DNA of 64,000 bases. It comes from an uncultured Fluviicola sp. (GTDB lineage Bacteria; Bacteroidota; Bacteroidia; Flavobacteriales_D; Crocinitomicaceae). The notes below the pieces were generated by a model. It saw nothing but the letters and a program-made list of their open reading frames with translations. It ran no database searches and had not been told where the DNA came from. The stretch covers positions 1-64,000 of the forward strand of contig NZ_CABHOL010000033.1 in NCBI RefSeq assembly GCF_902168135.1. Direction: 5' to 3'. Within the stretch, counting starts at the first letter, position 1. Each line of letters starts with the position of its first letter. A program made the position numbers and the translations under genes. Of this stretch, positions 7,383 to 17,090 are shown one piece after another.

Positions 7383-8258
7383 TTACTCTTGTTTGGAATT
7401 TCCATTTCCGTTCGACAATTTTTCTTCAATGGCAGTTTTCAAACAATTCGGGCACAAGCAATCGGTGATATTTTCCATCGGCATGATCATAGGCAGTTCT
7501 GCGCACCAGCAGCCATCTGTGAAGCAGGAGAAGGGTTTGCTGCAATTCACACACTTTTTGGATTTTTCCAGTACCGGTACCTGGTAATCGCTTTCAAGTG
7601 TGAGCTCCGGTTCCGATAAATGAAATAGTTCTTCGTACTGAACGGTTTTGAAACGATTCAAAGTAATTGGTGAACGGTAACCCGGACCATTCGTTACCAT
7701 CGTGTGATACTCTCCCTGTTCACCGCAGAGGTCAAGACCATTCTTTTCACCGAGTATCTCAAATTCTTCAATCAGGCCGGCATCGATTTTGCGGGCAAGG
7801 AAGGTTTCATCCAGCCACGGCGATTTCACCAGTGTGAGGACTACTTCAAAATGGAATTTGAATAACAGTTCCATGACTTCTGCCCTATTCTTCTGCCACA
7901 GGGGAAGAAAGGCTTTTATTCCTACTGCTTGTGCCCGATCGGTGATCCAGTTAGAATTTCCATGAACTTCGGAAATATCTCCGGAAACAACAGTCGAAAT
8001 TCCCGTTTGCTCTTTCAGCTTGTGCAGCCGGATCTCGTAATTCTGTGCAAAAGGCTCATCAATCTCAAGCATTACATGCGGGATGCCCAAAGATTTGGAC
8101 TGCAATTCCATCCACACTTTCGGGTGCGCTCTGAATTCGGTCGTTTTCGAATAAAAAGTAACTAATGCGGTGACCTCATAACCGGCTTCTTTCGCCAGGT
8201 GCAATGCCAGGTTACAATCCTTTCCTCCCGACCACAATACGATTGCTTTCTCTTTCAT
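7383..8258 (-). CDS. Dph6-like PP-loop ATP pyrophosphatase fused to a cysteine-rich CWC domain
   Basis: Residues 1-220 form a PP-loop adenine nucleotide alpha-hydrolase of the diphthine-ammonia ligase/MJ0570 family: WSGGKDCNLALH at the N-terminus (P-loop SGGKD), the conserved VVSGDISEVHGN, and GLDLCGEQGEYHTMV. In bacteria, where diphthamide is absent, the substrate is unknown. Residues about 238-275 carry CVNCSKPFSC...CWC...CPNC, the pattern of the cysteine-rich CWC domain, probably metal binding. The two parts are in one 291-residue frame, so this is a fusion. The neighbours do not point to a pathway. Confidence 0.85.
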   Translation of the reverse strand: MKEKAIVLWSGGKDCNLALHLAKEAGYEVTALVTFYSKTTEFRAHPKVWMELQSKSLGIPHVMLEIDEPFAQNYEIRLHKLKEQTGISTVVSGDISEVHGNSNWITDRAQAVGIKAFLPLWQKNRAEVMELLFKFHFEVVLTLVKSPWLDETFLARKIDAGLIEEFEILGEKNGLDLCGEQGEYHTMVTNGPGYRSPITLNRFKTVQYEELFHLSEPELTLESDYQVPVLEKSKKCVNCSKPFSCFTDGCWCAELPMIMPMENITDCLCPNCLKTAIEEKLSNGNGNSKQE

Positions 8259-8281
8259 CGGAACGAAGGTATGGAAGAATG

Positions 8282-8345
8282 ATCAATTATTAATTATCAA
8301 GAAAGAATACCCTTCCTGATAATTGAGTCATTGATAATTGATAAT
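8282..8345. repeat. AATTATCAA-family repeat, copy 2
   Basis: AATTATCAAGAAAG and CTTCCTGATAATT form an imperfect hairpin, followed by two TTGATAATTGATAATT units. It fills the gap between the Dph6-like gene and the T9SS cargo gene. Confidence 0.75.
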
Positions 8346-8347
8346 TC

Positions 8348-9409
8348 TTACCGGATAACCAACTTCGAGCGCTCGACCAACTGGTTCCCGGAATGAACTT
8401 CCACTAAGTAAACACCGGCCGGCTGACCCAAATCAAGATCTGAGCTGTAAAAAGTCTTTTTTCCGGATTTTGCGATTGACTCCAGTTCCGTTTGGAATAC
8501 AGGTTGTCCCAATTCGTTTCTTACTACCACAAATGAGGCATCATCAGAAGCATTGGAGAAATCAATATGTATTTTGCCATCAGCAGTAGGGTTTGGATAC
8601 ACTCTGAACTCAAAATCGTTGACAGGAATGAATTTTAATGCCAGTTCGTTGCGTGTTCCATCCAGGTCCGTTTGGCTCAATTTATAATATGTCGATTCGT
8701 TAGCATTCTTCGAATCCAGGAATTCATACGTTTTTGCTTCCGTAGAATTTCCGGCTCCTTTTACCTGTGCGAATTCTTTCCAATTGGTTCCGTCCGTGCT
8801 TGTTTCAATGGTGAAATAATCGTTGCGGCTTTCTGATTCTACAGCCCATGTCAATAAGTTCCCGTTTTCTTTTTTCTCGCCTTCAAAATACAGGAATTCA
8901 ACAGGCATCGGTGAAATGACACTGTTACATTGGATCACCTGGTAAGGAATTCCCGGTCCCTGGATAATCAGGTCGATTGAGTTGCACTGCATGGTTGAAA
9001 CGTTTGCATTGGTGCAGGAAACATAAGGGGAATTGTATCCGTAAGCAGTTCCATTGTGCGGAACGGAAGGATTGGTGGTTGTAACTGCAGAGCCGGAACC
9101 ACCTCCCAGAGGCAGCGAGTAAGCTCCGTTCATTTGACCGTTCACACAGTAAATTCGGGCCTGAAGCGTATATTGAGCAGCCGCATTCGGACCTGTTATC
9201 GAAATGTTGTAATCAAATCTCACATTGTAGTTGTATCCCCACATGCAGTCTGTGGTACTTACCACAATCGTTTTTGGAACAATGGAAACGTTCACAGTGT
9301 ATCCGTTTGTTGATGTAACGGAACATTGTGCATTTGCACGGTTCAGAAAAATAATGAAAAACAGGCTTACCATGAAGCCTAGCTGAGCTAGTGCCAGTCT
9401 CTTACGCAT
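8348..9409 (-). CDS. Secreted protein with T9SS type A C-terminal sorting domain
   Basis: An N-terminal signal peptide (about residues 1-28, ending RANAQ) leads to a beta-rich region of about 130 residues with paired cysteines and no family I recognise. Residues about 165-260 contain MPVEFLYFEGEKKENGNLLTW...YFTIETSTDG, a module found just before sorting domains in many Bacteroidota secreted proteins. The last 80 residues (YPNPTADGKIHI ... GVYLVEVHSG ... LVIR) are a type A sorting tail. The protein should pass through the outer membrane by T9SS and be anchored or released. The function of the N-terminal domain is unknown. Confidence 0.9.
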   Translation of the reverse strand: MRKRLALAQLGFMVSLFFIIFLNRANAQCSVTSTNGYTVNVSIVPKTIVVSTTDCMWGYNYNVRFDYNISITGPNAAAQYTLQARIYCVNGQMNGAYSLPLGGGSGSAVTTTNPSVPHNGTAYGYNSPYVSCTNANVSTMQCNSIDLIIQGPGIPYQVIQCNSVISPMPVEFLYFEGEKKENGNLLTWAVESESRNDYFTIETSTDGTNWKEFAQVKGAGNSTEAKTYEFLDSKNANESTYYKLSQTDLDGTRNELALKFIPVNDFEFRVYPNPTADGKIHIDFSNASDDASFVVVRNELGQPVFQTELESIAKSGKKTFYSSDLDLGQPAGVYLVEVHSGNQLVERSKLVIR

Positions 9410-9620
9410 TTGTTAGGGTTTAAATTCCGGTGCAAAAGTATGTCATTATGCACGCATTAAATTTTTAATTTCGACGAATGAACTAATATTCACGTTTAAC
9501 AGATTTAAGTTGTCAACTAAATAAATTCACCCTGGTAATTATTGATGTAAAAAGCTTTAAACCAGGTTCCGTTTGGATAATAAATCCCCATCAATTATCT
9601 TCATGGATATAATTATTCCT

Positions 9621-10820
9621 ATGAAAAATTATTCGATCCAAATACTATCGCTCCTTTTACTTATCTGTATACAATCCTGCAAGAAAATCTCGGAGCTTGA
9701 ATACAAAGAACGCGGAACGCTTATCGAGTACACCTTCAAAGGACATATTCCGTCAAGTGAAATTCCCGGCATGATCGATGAATACCCTGCACAGGAAATT
9801 GTTCAGAACGGAGTTACTTTCTACTCCATTACCTACCGAACGGTGTGTGAAGGAAAACAAATCAATTCCCGCGGACTGCTTTTCATCCCGGATGATGTGG
9901 ATTCAACTTACCTCATTGCTTATCTGCACGGAACGCACATTCCGATTAACTTAAGTGCTTTCTACCAGTCGAAAAAAGAAACTCCTTCCAATTACCAGGG
10001 AGGAACCGGTAATTTCCTGGAGACACGTAATATCGGATTAGCCTGGGCATCTGCTGGTTACACTGTTTTTCTACCTGATTACATCGGTTTTGGCGCTACT
10101 GCAGACAAAGAGCATCCCTATTTGGCTTATGATGAATTATTCAAGTCAAACATAGACGGATTACTGGCGGTGAAGCATTTTCTTGCTGAAAAAGGAAAAA
10201 TCTATGACAATCGTTTGTTTCTTGCCGGCTGGTCACAGGGCGCGGGAGCTTGTCTTTCTGCCCACAAATTCATCCAGGAGCAGTACGCATCCGAATTCAC
10301 AGTTACTGCAAGTTCAGGACTTGCGGGACCTTACAACTTAAAAGGGTTTATCGCTGACATTCTCTCCAGGAAAGACCAGGAACTGATCACCAACAATATT
10401 TTCTCCTGGGGACTTTACAGCCTGAATAAATTCAGCCCTGAATTGAAACGACCAACCGACCAGTTTTATGCTTATCCCGTTTACGATCAAAATTCGGCTA
10501 TTTTTACTCCTTCCCGAATTCCTTCGCAAACATTCCGGGAATATTTCCTGGCACGCATTATTGATGGTTCGGATGCTGCAGTAAACAAGGTCATCGACAG
10601 GAATACATTCAGCAGCGGCTGGAATCCGGTCGGGAAAGTGTTTCTGCATCACGGAGATTCTGACCAGATTGTTTACTATTTTAATTCGGTCGATGCACTG
10701 AATGGTTTGGGGGCTGCAGGCGGCGACATTACTTTGTACACTTACGCGGGGGGAACGCACACCTCCGAGTTGGAACATTATACCAAGATTACCTTAAACG
10801 ATTTTAATGCTTTAAAGTAA
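9621..10820 (+). CDS. Lipoprotein alpha/beta hydrolase (secretory lipase/esterase-like)
   Basis: I start at ATG 9621 (MKNYSIQILSLLLLICIQSC), where a lipobox puts the anchored Cys near residue 20; an upstream in-frame ATG at 9573 would bury the signal. The 399-residue product has the nucleophile elbow GWSQGAG, an oxyanion-region YLHGTH, and a late GGTHTSELEHY likely holding the catalytic His. SDQIVYYFNSVDAL carries a candidate acid. It resembles secreted lipases and acyl hydrolases; the substrate cannot be given. The PorP/SprF-like gene starts 4 bases after the stop, so the two are probably co-transcribed. Confidence 0.85.
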   Translation: MKNYSIQILSLLLLICIQSCKKISELEYKERGTLIEYTFKGHIPSSEIPGMIDEYPAQEIVQNGVTFYSITYRTVCEGKQINSRGLLFIPDDVDSTYLIAYLHGTHIPINLSAFYQSKKETPSNYQGGTGNFLETRNIGLAWASAGYTVFLPDYIGFGATADKEHPYLAYDELFKSNIDGLLAVKHFLAEKGKIYDNRLFLAGWSQGAGACLSAHKFIQEQYASEFTVTASSGLAGPYNLKGFIADILSRKDQELITNNIFSWGLYSLNKFSPELKRPTDQFYAYPVYDQNSAIFTPSRIPSQTFREYFLARIIDGSDAAVNKVIDRNTFSSGWNPVGKVFLHHGDSDQIVYYFNSVDALNGLGAAGGDITLYTYAGGTHTSELEHYTKITLNDFNALK

Positions 10821-10824
10821 CCGT

Positions 10825-11691
10825 ATGAAAACATTCATCCTGCCCCTGCTGATTTTCGTTTCCGCATCAACCGGATTGTACGCCCAAAATACCCTGCGCC
10901 CCAATATCTATTTCCAAAACATGCATTATTACAATACTGCATCAGGAATAGAAGATACAGCGTTCCGTGCATCATTCGGAGGATATGCAAAATACAAATA
11001 CGTTCATTCTGACAACGACGAGGTTTGGGTGAAACCCGTAAACCTGTATTTCAACCACATTTATAACCTGGATTCAAAAAATTCGATCAATGCTTCTTAC
11101 CTCTACGACGGATACTCTTTCTACAACCGAAATATAATCTACCTGGGCTATACACGCATGTTCCGCTGGGGAAAATCCAGCAGATTGAATCTTGGTGCGC
11201 GAACTGTAATAAATTTCAATGCTATCAATTGGGACAAGTTGGGGCAAATCTCCGATCATCCCACGGGCAAACTGAGAGTAAATGCGGACCTGGACTTCGG
11301 ATTTCAATACCAGGTGAAAGGATTAACTTTCGGGCTTTCCGCTAAAAACTTGTTTGCAAGTTCGGTAAAAGTAGACGGACTTGAACTTATCAAGGACCAG
11401 CGCGAAATCTATGGGAACCTTTCCTATAACTTTAAACTTTTCAGGCAGAAAGCTGAATTAACTCCTTTTTTTCTATTCTATAAGGAGCGGAATTTTAACC
11501 TGGATGCAGGGTTGAACCTCGGTCTTTTTCAAAAAGTTGATATCTCCTATGCAATCCGTATTCTGGAGCTGCGCAATATTTTTGTTATCCGCGGAAATAT
11601 CGGGAAGCACTTCCAGGCCGGAGCGTCTTTTGATTATTCGATCATATTCAGTGACTACAATATGGATTTGCTGGTGGTGTACCGTTTCTGA
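10825..11691 (+). CDS. PorP/SprF-like outer-membrane barrel protein
   Basis: A signal peptide (to about residue 20, GLYAQ) is followed by a 265-residue barrel with alternating strands and an aromatic C-terminus (VVYRF). The sequence features (FRASFGGYAKYKY, NLGARTVINFN, GFQYQVKGLTFGLSAKNLF) fit the PorP/SprF family of T9SS. These proteins are often encoded beside a large CHU_C-tailed cargo and help its secretion or surface attachment. Here such a cargo gene (1567 residues) lies 330 bases downstream in the same direction. The assignment rests on overall pattern and context. Confidence 0.8.
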   Translation: MKTFILPLLIFVSASTGLYAQNTLRPNIYFQNMHYYNTASGIEDTAFRASFGGYAKYKYVHSDNDEVWVKPVNLYFNHIYNLDSKNSINASYLYDGYSFYNRNIIYLGYTRMFRWGKSSRLNLGARTVINFNAINWDKLGQISDHPTGKLRVNADLDFGFQYQVKGLTFGLSAKNLFASSVKVDGLELIKDQREIYGNLSYNFKLFRQKAELTPFFLFYKERNFNLDAGLNLGLFQKVDISYAIRILELRNIFVIRGNIGKHFQAGASFDYSIIFSDYNMDLLVVYRF

Positions 11692-12020
11692 CAAATGAAA
11701 ACATGCCATTCCTCATTATTTTGTGATTCTTATAACAAAGAGAACATATCCGTCGGATTTTTTGGATTGGCAACCATTTCTTAACAAAACACGTCTTCTA
11801 ATGCGTGGGGAATAATTATCTTCCCCATAGATTAGCTGATAGAACTCTCTCCCATTTTATTGTTTTCCTTTTTTCCAACAGTAACGGATTAACTAACAGA
11901 ATGTTGAGAACACTGCTTTCGGATTTTACTCAAAAATCAATCACTTTAACGGGGAAAGTCTTTTCGTTGATCCAACTTTTTGCCGGTTGTCACGTCTTTA
12001 TCCAGTAAATTACCAATACT
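11692..12020. other. Intergenic region between the PorP/SprF-like gene and the CHU_C cargo gene
   Basis: This 329-base gap holds one small hairpin (TGGGGAA at 11806-11812 and TTCCCCA at 11821-11827) without a T-run. I see no convincing -7/-33 pair and no gene with coding character. Confidence 0.6.
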
Positions 12021-15000
12021 ATGAAGCTAATCATCATTATTTGCTCACTTTGTTTTTTTGTACCTGTCTTACCGGCATGGTCCCAAACCTGGGGAGCCAG
12101 TACTTTTAGCCAAACTACCAATGAAGCTGCTGACATCGAATTAAATACTTTGAACGAATCCTACGTTGCCGGGTATTTCTCCGGGCAAACCTCTTTCGGA
12201 CCTTCTACTTCACTGGCTTCAACCCAGGGAAATACAGATGCTTATGTTGCGAAATATTCCGCATCCGGAGCAATTTTATGGGTAAAACAATTCGGAGGGC
12301 TGGCAGCAGACCGTGCGGTTGACCTGGCAGTTGGCCCCGATCAGAACATAGTAGTTACCGGATCCTTTTTCGGAACGGTAACATTCGGAAGCACCACACT
12401 CACTTCCAGCTCGAACTCCAAAGATATTTTCATTATCAAGATGGATCCTGCCGGAAATATCCTTTGGGCTAGAAAAGAAGGCGGAAATTCACCTGAAAAC
12501 TCCTACAAACTCACCATCGACAACGCAAATAACATTATCCTTACCGGTGAATACCAGGGAACAGCAACTATCGGGGCAAATACTTTTACCAGTACGAATG
12601 ATGTTAATACAGGTCAGCCCTCTTTTGATTTGTTTATTGCCAAATATACCCCTGCCGGAGTACCGGTCTGGTCCCTGAGTGGAAATGCAAACCTAGATGA
12701 CCGCGGACTTTCAGTTGCAACAGATGCTTCCAACAATATCTTTTTCACGGGTCAATTCTCAAACACCTTAACATTTGCTTCCAATACCTATGTCAACAAT
12801 GGAATAAACGTAGGTTTTCTCTGTAAATTAAACCCGGCCGGACAGGTTCAGTTTATGAACTTAATGAAAGCCGGTTATGTGATGCCTTATGATGTGGAAG
12901 TAAACCAAAACAGCGAACCGATCGTTGCAGGTGATTTCCTGGGCAACATGACCTATCACGATGTGGCCGGCACCAACTCTATTCAAAACCCTTACGATAA
13001 GCAGGTTTTTGTATTAAAAACGAGTAATTCCGGTCAATATATCTGGAATAATACCCTGGGTTCCGATAATGAACTTTCCGCAAGAACGCTTTCTATTGAT
13101 CCCGGAAACAGCATTTACGTGACCGGTTATTTCAAATGTGACCTTTCGCAAATACAGGACTCCACAGAAACCATCTTTAATTCTATTGGGTACAGAGATC
13201 CTTATCTCTTAAAGTTCTCTAATAACGGAGCTCGTGCTTATATCAAGCAATTCGGCAGTAAGCTGGATGACGAAGGAAAAGGAGTTGCCGTTAATCAAAA
13301 CGACAAACCGGTTCTTTGCGGCAGCTATACGGATGACCTGAACTTTCTTCCGGTAGCAGCGACGTTAGGATACGATAACTTTACGTTTAACCCCTTTTTG
13401 GCGCTGGAACCCTATCACGTTTACCTTGTGGGTGATCAGAGCCGAAACTCATTCTTAACCAATCAGGTCAACGCTTTGTACGGCAATTACAATTATTATT
13501 CCGTTGCTACTTCCGATTCTATAGCAGGTTATATCAGCGCATTTGAATCCGCTAATTATGTAACCATCTCCGCCAATCTGGATACCGTTCACTTTTGTAC
13601 AGAAGCTGAATTGTTCTACAGAACACTGACATTCCCTCATTTCGGGCCAAGCTATACCAGTACCTGGTATGACGGAAGCCAAAACGAAACAAACATTATT
13701 TCAGCAACAGGAACATACTGGATAGAGCACGAACGCGACGATCAGTGTTACATGGATCCGGATTCCATATACGGAATCAAGGAAACCATTCCGAATCTTC
13801 CGTTATTAACGGATAATCAAAGTGTCAATGTCAATAATCCGGGACCTAATTATAACAACTACCATTTTTGCTACCCGGACAGTGCCATTATCAATTTCAC
13901 CAACATTGACCCCGGAACAACCGTTACGACAGTCGGGAACTCAGTAACATTCACCGGTCCCGGACCACACACCCTCAACCAGGAATACCAGTATTATGTA
14001 TATGCTGTCAATGAGTATTGTGTCAACATCGGAAGCTTTACTTTCATACATGACGAAGCTGCCCCGCACGACAGCATTTCACTGTCTATAGCTATGAACA
14101 CTCCTGTTCCTACCGGTGATTCGATTTATATCTGCCAGGGAACACCCGTTGAATTCCACGGAATAGACCTGATAACCAATCCGCTGGGGAATTTTTCCCC
14201 AATGGTCGCACCACCGATTGATACGGTAATCTGGAGCGTAAACGGTGCTTCATTGATCAATTACGACACTGCAGCAACTATTTTCACCCCGAACTCAAGT
14301 GGTTGGTACACCATGTTTATTAAGGTGATTAAAGGTTATGACAACTTGTGTGGTTTGGACACAACTGTTTATACGGCAACCAAGCTGTTTTATATACAAG
14401 TGAACCCAAATCCGAGCTGGGGAACAACCATTACGGGATCGAATTTGCTTTGTCCGAATGAAACGAGTTTCCTGGTCGCCACTAACCCGAACCCGAACCT
14501 GAGCTGGTCGGGGTCCAATATCTTGTGGACAAATAATGCAGACAGTATTGAAGTAAATGCCCCGGGCTGGTACAATTATACCGGGCAACTCACCGATTCA
14601 CTAACAGGATGCAGTTCATTCCTGTCGTTCAATCATTACGTCGGAGTAAAAGTCGCACCGAATATTACTTCTCCGGGAGACGCTGTTATCTGTCCGCTGG
14701 ATTCTTTATTGATGACCGTGCCGAATACTTATGATGCTTACCTGTGGTTCGGTCCGAACGGAGATACACTTTCAACTACTTCCCAGTGCTATACGGATCA
14801 GATAGGTAGTTATGTCTGCAGTGTAACGGATGTCGAAGGATGTGTTTTAACGAGTCCTCCGTTTGAAGTATTCGAATACTCTACCCCTTCCATTGCCGTT
14901 TCTCCCGGAGCAACCATTTGTGACAGCCAGCCTGTTGATATTCAAATCAGTTACTCCGGAAATGCCTCTTTCCAATGGAATAACGGTTCCACAAGTGATC

Positions 15001-16724
15001 ACATTACAACCAGTACACCGGGAACTTACATCGTACAAATTACCCAATGCGGGATCACAACTGCAGATACAGTTATCATCATTAACGGTTCGTTTACGGC
15101 TTCTATTTCGGTTAGTGATTCGATCCTGTGTTACGGAGATACAGCTGTATTTACCGGTTCATACGCGGGGGGAAGCTATGAATGGATGAACGGAGATATC
15201 ACCGGAATTTCTTACAGTACCACAACAGACGGAACTTATTCGGCCCTGGTAACAAACAGTGCGGGTTGTACGGCGCAAACAAATGCCATTACAATCACGA
15301 ACGTTCCGGGAAGTGCTCCGCCAACGATTCCTTCTCAGACTATTTGTCCGGGAGACAATGCAACATTGACCAATTCCAATACAATTGTCTGGTATTCACT
15401 GGACACAACTCCTGTTTACACCGGAACAACTATCAGTTTAACCAATGTACAGCAGGATACGAGTTTCCTCCTTTCAAATACTGCACCGAACAGCGTTTGC
15501 GGATTCAGTTACTCGCTGGTTTCGGTCACTATTGCCGCTCCGCCGATAGCAGCTGAAATCCTGGGTGATTCAATCCTTTGCATCAACGAGGACGGTGTAT
15601 TCCATGTCAATACAACGGATAACGTGGAATGGTTCTCCAACGGAGTTTCTTTGGGTTCAGCCAACCCGATTACGATCCCGTTTGCTACACTGAATGCCGA
15701 TAACGTATTCTCTGTTGAATTATCTAATAACTGTTTTACCACAACACGTATAGACAGCGTACGGATTATTTCTCCTGAGGAACTGAATTTGGAAAATGAC
15801 ACGCTAAGTGTGTGCTACTTCGATTCCGAAACCGCTCAACTGACCAATAACAATCTCAGTTCTGTGGTTTGGACCGGAAGCTTCGGAACCATCACTGACG
15901 ATGAATTAACTGTTTACGGGAATCTGACATACACGCCAATTACTGTAACTGCTATTGATGAGCACGGCTGTCAGACTCAAAGTGCAACATTGATTGTCAA
16001 TACTTCTATTTATAACCTCTCTTCCGCTCTCAACTTCCCGAATTTCTGTCCGGGAACGAGCGGGAACATCAGTGTAAATACCACTTCCGACAGTATTTCA
16101 TGGATCACTCCATTCGGGAATTCAACAGACAACCCGCTGTCATTTACACTGAGCCAGCAAAATTCAGGTAATTTCTATGTAACAACCTGGGACGATATGG
16201 GCTGCGCTTACATCGATACCATTTTCGTTCCGCTGGCACCGGTTCCGAGCCTGGATATTTTACCGGATACCGTTTTCTGTGCTAATGATGTGTTCAACTT
16301 CCACTTCCCGAACGATGACAATTCTTATTACTGGACGGGTTACGGCACAAGTACTTATATCCCGATTTCCTTTAACCAGGTATTGGTATTGAATGTTGTA
16401 ACTCCTGACGGATGTATCGGATCGGATACCATGGAGTTAAACGTTGTAGATTGTGACAATGATTTGCCTAACATCATTACGCCGAACGGTGACGGAATCA
16501 ATGATTACTTCATTATCGACGATGCTTATTCGCAGTTAGGGAATTCGATCATCATTATCAATCGTTGGGGGAACCTGATGTTTGAAGCAAGTCCGTACCT
16601 GAATGACTGGAACGGCGAAGGAGCTTCTGACGGAGTATATTTTTACGTGTATTATCCGAACGGAAGAAAAGAAGCTCCGGGCTACTCGAAGCATGGTTTT
16701 ATACATGTGGTAGGAAAGGATTAG
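12021..16724 (+). CDS. Giant secreted adhesin-like protein with gliding-type (CHU_C, type B) T9SS sorting domain
   Basis: The 1567-residue product has a signal peptide (to about 22, PAWSQ). Residues about 25-450 contain SBBP-type propeller repeats (DAYVAKYSASGAILWVKQFG, DIFIIKMDPAGNILWARKEG, LFIAKYTPAGVPVWSLSG). Residues about 500-1470 are Ig/PKD-like beta modules with regularly placed cysteines (CPGTSGNISV, CPNETSFLV, CPLDSLLMT). The last 85 residues (NIITPNGDGINDYF ... IINRWGNLMFE ... DGVYFY) are the gliding-motility-type CHU_C domain, the type B T9SS signal. It is probably a surface or matrix protein whose export depends on the nearby PorP/SprF-like protein. Ligands are unknown. Confidence 0.92.
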   Translation: MKLIIIICSLCFFVPVLPAWSQTWGASTFSQTTNEAADIELNTLNESYVAGYFSGQTSFGPSTSLASTQGNTDAYVAKYSASGAILWVKQFGGLAADRAVDLAVGPDQNIVVTGSFFGTVTFGSTTLTSSSNSKDIFIIKMDPAGNILWARKEGGNSPENSYKLTIDNANNIILTGEYQGTATIGANTFTSTNDVNTGQPSFDLFIAKYTPAGVPVWSLSGNANLDDRGLSVATDASNNIFFTGQFSNTLTFASNTYVNNGINVGFLCKLNPAGQVQFMNLMKAGYVMPYDVEVNQNSEPIVAGDFLGNMTYHDVAGTNSIQNPYDKQVFVLKTSNSGQYIWNNTLGSDNELSARTLSIDPGNSIYVTGYFKCDLSQIQDSTETIFNSIGYRDPYLLKFSNNGARAYIKQFGSKLDDEGKGVAVNQNDKPVLCGSYTDDLNFLPVAATLGYDNFTFNPFLALEPYHVYLVGDQSRNSFLTNQVNALYGNYNYYSVATSDSIAGYISAFESANYVTISANLDTVHFCTEAELFYRTLTFPHFGPSYTSTWYDGSQNETNIISATGTYWIEHERDDQCYMDPDSIYGIKETIPNLPLLTDNQSVNVNNPGPNYNNYHFCYPDSAIINFTNIDPGTTVTTVGNSVTFTGPGPHTLNQEYQYYVYAVNEYCVNIGSFTFIHDEAAPHDSISLSIAMNTPVPTGDSIYICQGTPVEFHGIDLITNPLGNFSPMVAPPIDTVIWSVNGASLINYDTAATIFTPNSSGWYTMFIKVIKGYDNLCGLDTTVYTATKLFYIQVNPNPSWGTTITGSNLLCPNETSFLVATNPNPNLSWSGSNILWTNNADSIEVNAPGWYNYTGQLTDSLTGCSSFLSFNHYVGVKVAPNITSPGDAVICPLDSLLMTVPNTYDAYLWFGPNGDTLSTTSQCYTDQIGSYVCSVTDVEGCVLTSPPFEVFEYSTPSIAVSPGATICDSQPVDIQISYSGNASFQWNNGSTSDHITTSTPGTYIVQITQCGITTADTVIIINGSFTASISVSDSILCYGDTAVFTGSYAGGSYEWMNGDITGISYSTTTDGTYSALVTNSAGCTAQTNAITITNVPGSAPPTIPSQTICPGDNATLTNSNTIVWYSLDTTPVYTGTTISLTNVQQDTSFLLSNTAPNSVCGFSYSLVSVTIAAPPIAAEILGDSILCINEDGVFHVNTTDNVEWFSNGVSLGSANPITIPFATLNADNVFSVELSNNCFTTTRIDSVRIISPEELNLENDTLSVCYFDSETAQLTNNNLSSVVWTGSFGTITDDELTVYGNLTYTPITVTAIDEHGCQTQSATLIVNTSIYNLSSALNFPNFCPGTSGNISVNTTSDSISWITPFGNSTDNPLSFTLSQQNSGNFYVTTWDDMGCAYIDTIFVPLAPVPSLDILPDTVFCANDVFNFHFPNDDNSYYWTGYGTSTYIPISFNQVLVLNVVTPDGCIGSDTMELNVVDCDNDLPNIITPNGDGINDYFIIDDAYSQLGNSIIIINRWGNLMFEASPYLNDWNGEGASDGVYFYVYYPNGRKEAPGYSKHGFIHVVGKD

Positions 16725-16727
16725 GGG

Positions 16728-17069
16728 ATGGCTATTTCATTAAAAGGAATGCGCAAAATTACTGTAAACGGTGAAGTTTTTCTCTGGAAGATCCGGAAGA
16801 AGATTTCCCATAACGAAGCTCACAATGTTGAACAGGCCATTCCTGTTCAACACATTTCGGGTGGACAGGTAGTATTTATTTCTATCGGATTTACGAGGGC
16901 TTACGGAGGCTATGATAATCAATCTCCTGAAAGTGTCACTCCCAAAATGATTCAGCCTTTGATCGAACAAGCAATCGGGTTGGGATGGAAATACGGTGAG
17001 CCCGGAAATGCCATTCGGTTGGTTCGTGGTGCATTGGTAAAAGACACCAAATACGGGCTTCCCGATTAA
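16728..17069 (+). CDS. Small hypothetical protein
   Basis: The 113-residue soluble protein starts three bases after the stop of the giant cargo gene and has GGGGATGG around its ATG. The N-terminal half is beta-rich (KITVNGEVFLWKIRKK); the C-terminal part, VTPKMIQPLIEQAIGLGWKYGEPG, looks like a helix followed by a turn, found in small uncharacterised proteins of several phyla. There is no signal peptide, so despite its position it is unlikely to be secreted with its neighbour. The function is unknown. Confidence 0.7.
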   Translation: MAISLKGMRKITVNGEVFLWKIRKKISHNEAHNVEQAIPVQHISGGQVVFISIGFTRAYGGYDNQSPESVTPKMIQPLIEQAIGLGWKYGEPGNAIRLVRGALVKDTKYGLPD

Positions 17070-17090
17070 AGATGTACAGATCATTCATTT

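Noticed and set aside
10338-10778. 146-codon frame antisense to the lipoprotein hydrolase
   Set aside because: The forward frame has the full hydrolase motifs; the antisense product has none.
11806-11827. Hairpin after the PorP/SprF-like gene considered as terminator
   Set aside because: No T-run follows and the stem is only seven base pairs.
15182-15556. 124-codon frame inside the giant CHU_C cargo gene
   Set aside because: Alternate frame of Ig-like repeats; no signal, no start context.
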